Shown here piece after piece: positions 1-4,836 of a DNA stretch of 6,741 nucleotides (its first letter is position 1; each line of letters opens with the position of its first letter). The position numbers and the translations under genes were made by a program. A model generated the notes under the pieces. It saw only the letters and a list, made by a program, of their open reading frames with translations. It made no database searches and was not told the DNA's origin. Source of the DNA: Anaerolineae bacterium CG2_30_64_16. GTDB taxonomy: Bacteria; Chloroflexota; Anaerolineae; CG2-30-64-16. The DNA lies in contig MNXL01000345.1 in the NCBI GenBank assembly GCA_001871755.1, forward strand, positions 1 to 6,741, written 5' to 3'.

Positions 1-50
1 CCGGTCTCCTGACCGAGCCACGGTGGCTCGGTCAGGAGACCGGCCACAGC
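1..50. repeat. Dispersed palindromic repeat, copy 1
   Basis: Bases 1-21 are the exact reverse complement of 23-43, so this is a 21-bp-arm palindrome around a single central base. The seven bases after it (44-50, ccacagc) also recur, inverted, before the second copy at 6111. Homology between the copies therefore extends beyond the palindrome. The window starts exactly at the palindrome, so the element may continue to the left. It could form a very strong hairpin in RNA. There is no T-run for an intrinsic terminator. The best guess is a REP/MITE-like interspersed element. Confidence 0.85.
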
Positions 51-62
51 CACCCCGGATTA

Positions 63-88
63 TTGAGAGGATACGCCTATGCTATAAT
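63..88 (+). promoter_or_regulatory. Sigma-70-like promoter with extended -10
   Basis: A perfect -10 TATAAT at 83-88 is preceded by TGC (80-82), giving an extended -10 motif. The only -35 candidate, TTGAGA at 63-68, lies 14 nt upstream, which is too close for an ideal promoter. The extended -10 would have to carry recognition. The predicted transcript would start near 95. It would reach GGAGG at 111-115 and the ATG at 124, then read through the broken ATPase remnant into the YtfJ-like pair. Confidence 0.55.
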
Positions 89-123
89 CTGAAAATGTGT
101 TGTCATCACCGGAGGCTAAGACG

Positions 124-237
124 ATGAAGGTCCAAACGCTGCAGCTCAGGAATTTCAAGCGGTTCGATTCTTTCCTGTTTGATCCGGTTTCATGGCAAGG
201 ACCATTTGGTTCAATTGTGTCACCGCCTGGCCCCTAA
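124..237 (+). pseudogene. Truncated 5' end of an AAA/SMC-type ATPase gene
   Basis: ATG at 124 follows GGAGG (111-115) by 8 nt and an apparent promoter at 83-88. The reading frame begins MKVQTLQLRNFKRFDSFLFD. This is the typical N-terminal strand of RecF/SMC-like AAA ATPases (AAA_15/AAA_23 type), where the next ~20 residues should lead to the Walker A loop. No Walker A follows. After about residue 21 the frame changes character and stops at 235-237, giving 37 codons. Only the first ~60 bases look like genuine ATPase coding sequence. The rest is the end of another gene read in the wrong frame. Large ATPases of this type are often the first gene of OLD-, PARIS- or Gabija-like defence pairs. A 20-residue stub cannot show which. 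Confidence 0.65.
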
Positions 238-331
238 TTTTCCTTGCAGGCATTATGCGGATTGGGCGGCAGAACACGTGGACATTCAGAAACATCCAGA
301 GCTTCAACAACTCGTCGCCCTGGTAGTTTGA
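188..331 (+). pseudogene. Orphan C-terminal fragment of a second protein (possibly DUF4435-like)
   Basis: From about 188 a different frame from the ATPase stub reads FHGKDHLVQLCHRLAPNF, continues through a stretch beginning HYADWAAEHVDIQKHPEL and ends ...QQLVALVV with TGA at 329-331. Its composition and helical pattern look like a real protein tail. It has no start codon of its own at a sensible place. The HGKD motif followed by a leucine-rich helix resembles the C-terminal part of DUF4435 (TOPRIM-like) proteins, which are encoded directly downstream of AAA ATPases, for example AriB of PARIS. That identification is from memory and is tentative. The order (ATPase head, then partner tail, same strand) fits one internal deletion that removed most of both genes. 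Confidence 0.5.
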
Positions 332-353
332 GGGTTTTAGTTTGGAGGGCCAG

Positions 354-692
354 ATGGCAGATCAAATGGCGGAACCGATCAGGATTAACCGGCTGCTCAC
401 CGGCCAGCAGATCACCGTCGGCGGCCGGACGATCCAGCCCGTGGCGCGGGTCGGCGGCTGGTACGGTGGATCGCAGACCGAAGGCGGCGGCGGGGCCGCC
501 GCGGGGGTACACGTGACGCCGGTCGAGGTGGTGGTGCACGAGCCAGATGGGGCGGAGCGTCACGTCGCCACCCTCCACGCAACGCGGCAGGCCATCCGCG
601 ACATCGTCGTCGCCGGCCTGGCCGTCGCGGGCGTGTGCCTGGGGATCATGCTGGCCGTGAGCCTGGTGCGGCTGGGCCGCAGACCACTGTAA
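354..692 (+). CDS. YtfJ/GerW-like small membrane-anchored protein A
   Basis: This is a 112-residue protein. Residues ~20-62 (VGGRTIQPVARVGG, a glycine-rich segment around 43-51, then GVHVTPVEVVV) match the Spore_YtfJ/GerW pattern: a strand ending in IPVA-like residues, a Gly-rich loop, and a second strand ending TPV. Residues ~83-105 (IVVAGLAVAGVCLGIMLAVSLV) form one hydrophobic helix followed by Arg residues, so the protein is probably C-terminally anchored with its domain in the cytoplasm. I chose ATG 354 because GGAGG (344-348) lies 5 nt upstream. The in-frame TTG at 342 overlaps that site, and the ATG at 366 is too far from it. A second member of the family follows at 747. Despite the family name, nothing here points to sporulation, and the function is unknown. 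Confidence 0.8.
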   Translation: MADQMAEPIRINRLLTGQQITVGGRTIQPVARVGGWYGGSQTEGGGGAAAGVHVTPVEVVVHEPDGAERHVATLHATRQAIRDIVVAGLAVAGVCLGIMLAVSLVRLGRRPL

Positions 693-704
693 CAGGATGC
701 GCAC

Positions 705-728
705 GGACCGGTTTCCGACCGTGCCCCA
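705..728. repeat. Small hairpin resembling the 1-50 / 6111-6172 repeat
   Basis: Between the two YtfJ-like genes, bases 708-721 (ccggtttccgaccg) differ by one base from the start of the repeat copy at 6118 (ccggtctccgaccg). The flanks gcacgg (701-706) and ccgtgc (719-724) form a six-base-pair stem. It may be a decayed third copy of the window's palindromic repeat family or a chance likeness. Confidence 0.35.
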
Positions 729-746
729 CAAATCAGGAGGATTTCC

Positions 747-1127
747 ATGAACGAGACGATGACTGCAACCATCGAACCCATCGAAGAGATGCTGCAACAT
801 CTGAATGTGAACGCTGTGTTCGGCGAGCCGCGCCAGGAGGGGGATGTCACCGTAATCCCGGTGGCCTCGGTGGCTTACGGCTTTGGCTATGGCGCCGGTC
901 ATAGCGGCGAGGAGACCGATCCGGCTGCGGCGACCGGCGCTGCCGGCGGGAGCGGGGGTGGCGGCGGTGGCGCCGCGCAACCCCAGGGCTTCATTCGCAT
1001 CCATGCCGGTGGCGTCGAATACGTGCCGATCGTCGACCCGGTCCGCATCGTGCTGGCCGGCACGGCGATGATCGCCTGGTCGGTGTTCTGGATCACCCGG
1101 GCGATCCGGGCATTTGCGCGGAATTAG
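747..1127 (+). CDS. YtfJ/GerW-like small membrane-anchored protein B
   Basis: This 126-residue protein is the better family match of the two. NAVFGEPRQEGDVTVIPVAS (22-41) is followed by an aromatic/glycine strand, VAYGFGYGAG (42-51), a variable acidic and alanine segment, a Gly-rich run (67-75), and QGFIRIHAGGVEYVPI (80-95). This is the Spore_YtfJ domain order. Residues ~99-119 form a hydrophobic helix ending in a basic tail (RAIRAFARN), so it too is probably a C-terminal membrane anchor. AGGAGG at 735-740, 6 nt upstream, fixes the ATG at 747. The gap to the preceding paralogue is 54 nt, so co-transcription is likely. Fusion of the domain to a membrane helix is unlike Bacillus GerW as I recall it. 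The function is unknown. Confidence 0.85.
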   Translation: MNETMTATIEPIEEMLQHLNVNAVFGEPRQEGDVTVIPVASVAYGFGYGAGHSGEETDPAAATGAAGGSGGGGGGAAQPQGFIRIHAGGVEYVPIVDPVRIVLAGTAMIAWSVFWITRAIRAFARN

Positions 1128-1154
1128 TCCTTGTGCCGCGTCCCCTCCAAGCCG

Positions 1155-1181
1155 GTCATTCCCGCAACAGCGGGAATCCAG
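1155..1181. repeat. REP-type hairpin (TTCCCGC...GCGGGAA)
   Basis: Bases 1159-1166 (ttcccgca) and 1170-1176 (gcgggaa) form a stem of about seven base pairs in the context gtca...tccag. This is the widespread REP-like pattern GTCATTCCCGC...GCGGGAATCCAG. It lies just after the second YtfJ-like gene, abutting an oppositely oriented relative at 1185-1212. Confidence 0.75.
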
Positions 1182-1184
1182 CGG

Positions 1185-1273
1185 CCTGGACACCCGCGTG
1201 CGCGGGTGTGACGCAGTAGTCGGCTTTCTGAGGGTCGGCGTCACCCCTGGACACCCGCGTGCGCGGGTGTGAC
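1185..1273. repeat. Exact 28-bp direct repeat, each copy a hairpin, 61-bp period
   Basis: Bases 1185-1212 and 1246-1273 are identical over 28 nt and diverge immediately on both sides. Each contains acacccgcg-tg-cgcgggtgt, a 9-bp perfect stem. The 33 nt between them (1213-1245) is unique. The outer bases (tgga...tgac) are the inverted form of the gtca...tcca frame of the REP at 1155-1181, so these are best read as REP relatives. The 28/33 spacing also equals that of a type I-E CRISPR unit, but only two copies are present and there are no cas genes. Confidence 0.8.
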
Positions 1274-1324
1274 TCGGGAAGCTGAGATGCAGTCAGTATG
1301 AGTGGGCCGTCAGAGGTGTCAATC

Positions 1325-2086
1325 ATGAGCGAGCAACCGTGGTATGTCGAGTTCTTCGGCGAGGACTACCTGCGCCTGTACGCGCCGATTCTAACCCCTG
1401 AGCGGACCGCGCAGGAAACGGCCGACATCGTGGATCGGCTTGGATTGCCCCCCGGCGCTAAAATCCTCGATCTGTGCTGCGGGCACGGCCGGCACAGCAT
1501 CCCGCTGGCCCACCTCGGCTACCAGGTCACCGGCCAGGATCTCAGCGGCGTGTTCCTGGACAAGGCCGCCGTGGCCGCTGCGGAGACCGGCGTAGAGGTC
1601 CGCTGGGTTCAGGGCGACATGCGCCATGTGCCGTTCGAGGCCGAGTTCGACGCGGTGATCAACATCTTCTCCGCCTTCGCCTATCTGGAAAGCCAGGCGG
1701 AGGACCAGCAGGTGTTGGCGCAGGTGCACAAGGCGCTCAAACCGGGCGGCCTGTTCCTGATGGAAATCGTGCATCGCGAATCGCTGATGCGGCGCTTCAC
1801 TCCCAGCAGCGTCAGCCGCTACCCTGACGGGCTGATTGTCCTGGAGGAACGGTACTTCAACCTGCTGACCAGCCGCATGGAGGTGACGGTCACGATGCTC
1901 TATTCCACGGGCGCGCGCACCGAGTACAGCCATGCCATGCGCATCTACAGCCTCACCGAACTCGCCGGGATGATGGAAGCCGCAGGGCTGCACCTGGAGG
2001 CAACCTACGGCGGGTTGGACGGCAGCGCGCTGATGCTGGACAGCCACCGCATGGTGCTGCTGGCGCGGAAACCGCAAGATGGCTGA
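1325..2086 (+). CDS. Class I SAM-dependent methyltransferase
   Basis: This 253-residue protein has a complete Rossmann-type methyltransferase fold. Motif I is ILDLCCGHGRH (47-57), the AdoMet-binding glycine loop. VTGQDLS (68-74) carries the acidic residue after strand 2. QGDMRHVPF (96-104) contains the acidic residue that usually contacts the adenine. FDAVINIFSAFAYL (108-121) is strand 4 with motif II, and LKPGGLFLMEI (138-148) is motif III. The C-terminal third (SRMEVTVTMLYSTGARTEYS...) is an antiparallel region probably binding the substrate. The substrate cannot be read from the sequence. I prefer ATG 1325 because AGAGGTG (1312-1318) lies 6 nt upstream and the protein family begins near this point. 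An in-frame ATG at 1298 has no ribosome binding site. The stop is 21 nt before the next gene, indicating an operon. Confidence 0.9.
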   Translation: MSEQPWYVEFFGEDYLRLYAPILTPERTAQETADIVDRLGLPPGAKILDLCCGHGRHSIPLAHLGYQVTGQDLSGVFLDKAAVAAAETGVEVRWVQGDMRHVPFEAEFDAVINIFSAFAYLESQAEDQQVLAQVHKALKPGGLFLMEIVHRESLMRRFTPSSVSRYPDGLIVLEERYFNLLTSRMEVTVTMLYSTGARTEYSHAMRIYSLTELAGMMEAAGLHLEATYGGLDGSALMLDSHRMVLLARKPQDG

Positions 2087-2107
2087 CAGATTTGCAGGAG
2101 GTAGATA

Positions 2108-3139
2108 ATGGCATGGATGGAACGCCTGAACGCTGATCCGCTGCCGTGGCTGCTGGAGCCGGACCCGGAAAACCCCGGCGTGCGCTACTGCGCGCTGACC
2201 GGGCTCCTCGACCGCCCCGCAGATGATCCCGAGGTCCGCCGGGCGCGCGCCGACGTCATGGCGACCGGCCCCGTGCCCGCGATCCTGGCGGCCCAGCGGC
2301 CGGACGGCTCCTGGGTCAAGCCGGGCAGCGGCTATGCGCCCAAATACACGGGCACGGTCTGGTCGGTGATCTTCCTGGCCCAATTGGGCGCCGACGGCGA
2401 AGACCCGCGCGTGCGCGCCGGTTGCGAACACCTGCTGAACCACGGCCGCTCGCCCTTTGGGGGTTTCACGGCGGTCATGACGCAGAGCCCGGCCGGCATG
2501 ATCCACTGCCTGCAAGGCAACCTGTGCGCGGCATTGTTGGCTCTGGACTGGGCAGGGGACGCGCGGCTGGAGGAGGCGCTGGACTGGCTGGCGCGCAGCA
2601 TCACCGGCGAGGGGATCGCGCCAGCCGGGCAGAAGGACGCGGCGGTGCGCTATTACCGCAGCGGCAACAGCGGACCGGGCTTCGCGTGCTCGGCCAACAG
2701 CCATCGGCCGTGCGCGTGGGGGGCGGTCAAGGCGATGCTGGCCCTGGGCAAAGTGCTGCCGGCCGCGCGCACGCCCGCGATGCAAGATGCGATCGCTGCA
2801 GGCGTCCGATTCCTGCTCGAGGGGAATCCGGCTCTGGCCGACTACCCGACGCCGTTCGATACCAAGCCGAGCGGGAGCTGGTTCAAGTTCGGCTATCCCA
2901 TCGCCTACGTGACCGACGTGCTCCAGAACCTGGAGGCGTTGACCGCGCTCGGCTGCGGGGACGACCCACGGCTGGCCGATGCGCTCGACCTGCTGCTGCG
3001 CAAGCAGGACACCCAGGGGCGTTGGAAGATGGAGTACACCTACAACGGCAAGATGTGGGTCGACGTGGAGGCCAAGGGACAGCCCAGCAAGTGGGTCACG
3101 CTGCGCGCCTTGCGGGTGTTGAAGCGCGCCGACGCGTGA
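2108..3139 (+). CDS. Alpha/alpha-toroid protein, squalene cyclase/prenyltransferase-like
   Basis: This 343-residue soluble protein is built of helical repeats. It contains QW-like motifs QRPDGSW (63-69) and KQDTQGRW (299-306), and repeats of the type helix-Leu-rich-helix around CEHLLNH (106-112), GNLCAALLALDW (137-148) and DVLQNLEALTALG (270-282). The opening WLLEPDPENPGVRYCALTGLL (14-34) is typical of a bacterial group often, and I believe wrongly, named 'nitrogen fixation protein NifH'. No DxDD motif of squalene-hopene cyclase is seen, and the protein is about half that enzyme's length, so cyclase activity is unlikely. Several Cys/His residues (C134, C140, C194, H199, C202) are clustered but no clear metal site is visible. 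AGGAGGT at 2096-2102 sets the start. It is co-directional with the methyltransferase 21 nt upstream and endonuclease V 13 nt downstream. Confidence 0.8.
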   Translation: MAWMERLNADPLPWLLEPDPENPGVRYCALTGLLDRPADDPEVRRARADVMATGPVPAILAAQRPDGSWVKPGSGYAPKYTGTVWSVIFLAQLGADGEDPRVRAGCEHLLNHGRSPFGGFTAVMTQSPAGMIHCLQGNLCAALLALDWAGDARLEEALDWLARSITGEGIAPAGQKDAAVRYYRSGNSGPGFACSANSHRPCAWGAVKAMLALGKVLPAARTPAMQDAIAAGVRFLLEGNPALADYPTPFDTKPSGSWFKFGYPIAYVTDVLQNLEALTALGCGDDPRLADALDLLLRKQDTQGRWKMEYTYNGKMWVDVEAKGQPSKWVTLRALRVLKRADA

Positions 3140-3152
3140 CGTATCTGTGTCG

Positions 3153-3812
3153 ATGAGGATTCAGCCGCTTCACCCGTGGGAGGTGACCCCTGCCGAGGCC
3201 ATCCGCCTTCAGGAACACCTGCGTGAGCGGGTGGTGACCGGGGAGAACCTGGACGAGATCCGCGTCGTGGCCGGGGTGAATGTGAGCATCCGGGAGGGCC
3301 TGGCCAGGGCCGCGATTGTGGCGCTCAGCTTTCCCGACCTGACCGTGTCGGAAGTCGTGCGGGCGGAGGCCGTCGCCACTTTTCCATACGTTCCCGGCCT
3401 GCTCGCGTTCCGCGAGGCGCCGGTGATCCTGGCCGCTTGCCAGAAACTGGCGACTGACCCCGATCTCTTTATCTTCGACGCGCATGGGCTGGCGCATCCG
3501 CGGCGGTTCGGGCTGGCGTGCCACGTTGGCCTGATCCTTGACAAGCCCGCCATCGGCTGCGCCAGGTCTCCCCTGTGCGGCGAACATGGCGAACTGCCGC
3601 CAACAGCCGGGGCCTGGGTGCCGCTGTACGAACGAGATGAGGTTATCGGCGCGGCCGTCCGCACGCGAGGGCAGGTCAAGCCGGTCTATGTTTCCGTGGG
3701 GCACCGGATGACGCTGGAGACGGCCATCCGCTATATCCTGGCGACTTGTCGCGGGTATCGCCAGCCGGAGCCGTGTCGATTTGCCCACCAGGCGGCGGGG
3801 CAACCGGAGTGA
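3153..3812 (+). CDS. nfi: Endonuclease V with Asn at a catalytic Asp position
   Basis: This 219-residue protein is full length for the family. Endonuclease V cleaves DNA near deoxyinosine. Against the Thermotoga maritima enzyme as I remember it, it keeps the wedge FPYVPGLLAFRE (77-88, Y79 and E88), FDAHGLAHPRRFG (108-120, metal-binding D109 and H115), VSVGH (180-184) and the C-terminal RFAH (209-212, H212). Two active-site positions differ. The normal GVD is GVN (N43, codon aat at 3279-3281), replacing a metal-binding Asp. The usual Lys of 'AKS' is Arg (R138 in ARSP). Both could weaken catalysis, although the rest of the site is intact. ATG 3153 is favoured over GTG 3147. Neither has a clear ribosome binding site, so translation is probably coupled to the toroid gene ending at 3139. 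The neighbours do not suggest a repair operon. Confidence 0.92.
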   Translation: MRIQPLHPWEVTPAEAIRLQEHLRERVVTGENLDEIRVVAGVNVSIREGLARAAIVALSFPDLTVSEVVRAEAVATFPYVPGLLAFREAPVILAACQKLATDPDLFIFDAHGLAHPRRFGLACHVGLILDKPAIGCARSPLCGEHGELPPTAGAWVPLYERDEVIGAAVRTRGQVKPVYVSVGHRMTLETAIRYILATCRGYRQPEPCRFAHQAAGQPE

Positions 3813-4022
3813 CCGAGATAGTTGCCGTCGCCGGTTTGCGCGTCAGCCGACACCTGTCCCCAGCCGGCGCGTCACGAGCGCATCACCTCTTCGGCGCTGG
3901 CCTCGATCGGCTTGTCGGTGATGTCCACACTGCCGAAGCCGTGGCGCCGGAAGATCTGCCGCGCGGCCTCCATCTCCCCCCAAATCTGAGCCGGGTCGGT
4001 GTAGGGGGAGCTCTGCGGGATG

Positions 4023-4044
4023 CCGCCAATGTCGCCATTGGCGG
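4023..4044. repeat. 22-nt palindromic insertion in ppsR (3' break)
   Basis: ccgccaatg (4023-4031) and cattggcgg (4036-4044) form a perfect 9-bp stem with loop tcgc. Deleting exactly these 22 nt joins the frame of ...LIAHRQWRQRH to IPQSSPYTDP..., as expected for the family. A further cgccattggcg at 4054-4064 shares the core, so the insert may derive from adjacent sequence. Confidence 0.7.
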
Positions 4045-4600
4045 TGGCGTTGGCGCCATTGGCGATGGGCGATGAGCTGACCCGGCTCGATGACCAGCCC
4101 GACGACGCGCCGCCGATCGACCTCGAACAGCGCGGGCGGCGGTGACTGCTCGCGGATCAGCGGGACGTTGGCCACTTTCCAGCCCAACACCGACAAATAG
4201 ATGCTCAGCGGCGTCTTGCCCACCCGCGACACCCCGACCAGCACAATCTCGGCCCTGTCAAGCTCCTCCAGGCGTTGCCCGTCGTCGTGCGCCACGGTGA
4301 ACTCGATCGCTTCGACGCGGCCGAAATAGGCCTCGCGTTGCTGCCGGTAAAGCCCCGGCTGGCCGGCCGGCGCCTGCCCCAGCGCTGCACTCAGGCGAGT
4401 GATCAGCGGACCGACCAGATCGATGGCGGTCACCCCTGCCGCTTCTGCCAGCTCGACGAGCTCGCGGCGCAGTTCGTCGTTTACAAGGGTGTGGACAAGG
4501 ATGCCGCCGCTCGCGCCGGTCTCGTGCACCGCCCTCTCGACATCTTCCGACCGGCGCACGTGTGGCACGAGGATCACCTTGACGTCGGCCGCTGGAAACT

Positions 4601-4616
4601 GCGCCATACATGGCGC
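4601..4616. repeat. Palindromic insertion in ppsR (5' break)
   Basis: gcgccat (4601-4607), ac, atggcgc (4610-4616) form a perfect 7-bp stem with a two-base loop. Removing 14 nt (4602-4615) turns ...TVLA plus the insert plus QFPAADVKV into a continuous frame. The insert begins with cgcca, and the same five bases follow it (4616-4620). This leaves the exact insertion point ambiguous and could be a short duplication. Confidence 0.7.
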
Positions 4617-4743
4617 GCCAGCACCGTGCGCGCGAGCTGTTCGCCGCTGGTCCCCACGCCGCCGGAAACGACGTAGACGGGTGGCGGATCGGCCGCTGAC
4701 CGGGGCGGGTTATGATTTTGCGCCATCTTCGATCCCCGCAAAG

Positions 4744-4818
4744 TCAGCCCGATGAATGGAATTCACCGTTCGGTTTCAGCCAGGGATCTGCAATCCCTGA
4801 TGCCGGGGCTGTGGTCAT
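4744..4818 (-). CDS. Short ORF (24 codons) with strong ribosome binding site
   Basis: Directly after the MFS stop codon the minus strand carries AGGAGGTG (4832-4825), 6 nt before an ATG at 4818. The frame reads MTTAPASGIADPWLKPNGEF plus four residues and stops at 4746-4744, 17 nt before the ppsR ATG. The ribosome binding site is among the best in the window. The peptide matches no family I know. It could be a leader peptide coupling MFS and ppsR translation, the stub of a lost gene, or the original start of ppsR displaced by a further indel. An internal hairpin (cagggat/atccctg, 4781-4799) lies within it. Confidence 0.35.
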   Translation of the reverse strand: MTTAPASGIADPWLKPNGEFHSSG

Positions 4819-4836
4819 GTCAAACACCTCCTGTGA

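Larger units (their letters stand above)
3872..4726 (-). pseudogene. ppsR: PEP synthase/PPDK regulatory protein (PpsR/PDRP), frame broken twice
   Basis: PpsR/PDRP proteins are ADP-dependent kinase/Pi-dependent phosphorylases that switch PEP synthase or pyruvate phosphate dikinase off and on. Three consecutive frames join into one family-like protein of 272 residues, the usual length. The N-terminal part is VYVVSGGVGTSGEQLARTVLA (17-37). The middle has ILVHTLVNDELRREL (71-85), IDLVGPL (97-103), YFGRVEAIEFTVAHDDGQ (129-146), the P-loop GVSRVGKTPLSIYL (160-173) and GWKVANVPL (177-185). The C-terminal part is SSPYTDPAQIWGEM (227-240) and VDITDKPIEASAEEVM (255-270). The frame changes at 4602-4615, and again at 4023-4044. 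Each site is a short perfect palindrome, and removing it (14 and 22 nt) restores the frame. The ATG at 4726 has only a weak GGGG-type site upstream. As it stands the protein would be inactive, unless the two breaks are assembly errors. No ppdK or ppsA gene is nearby. Confidence 0.85.

Noticed and set aside
234..1244. 336-codon minus-strand frame opposite the YtfJ-like genes
   Set aside because: It has low-complexity composition and no recognisable domain. The plus-strand genes have good ribosome binding sites and family motifs.
1185..1273. CRISPR array call
   Set aside because: There are only two repeats and no leader or cas genes. The repeat shares its outer frame with the adjacent REP hairpin.
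1391..2785. 464-codon open frame on the minus strand opposite the methyltransferase and toroid genes
   Set aside because: It is rich in Arg, Ala, Gly and His with no motif, and it lies opposite two convincing genes. This is typical of a GC-rich shadow frame.
3813..3871. Intrinsic terminator between the convergent endonuclease V and ppsR genes
   Set aside because: Only a weak cgccgg/ccggcg pairing with a 29-nt loop and no T-run is visible.
3843..4607. Calling the middle frame of ppsR an intact shorter gene starting MAQFPAAD
   Set aside because: Its ATG falls inside the palindromic insert. The N-terminal VYVVSGG segment lies upstream in another frame, and the last third is nonsense until the second insert is removed.
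4015..4620. Programmed frameshifting in ppsR
   Set aside because: The breaks coincide with removable palindromic insertions rather than slippery heptamers, and family members are not known to need frameshifting.
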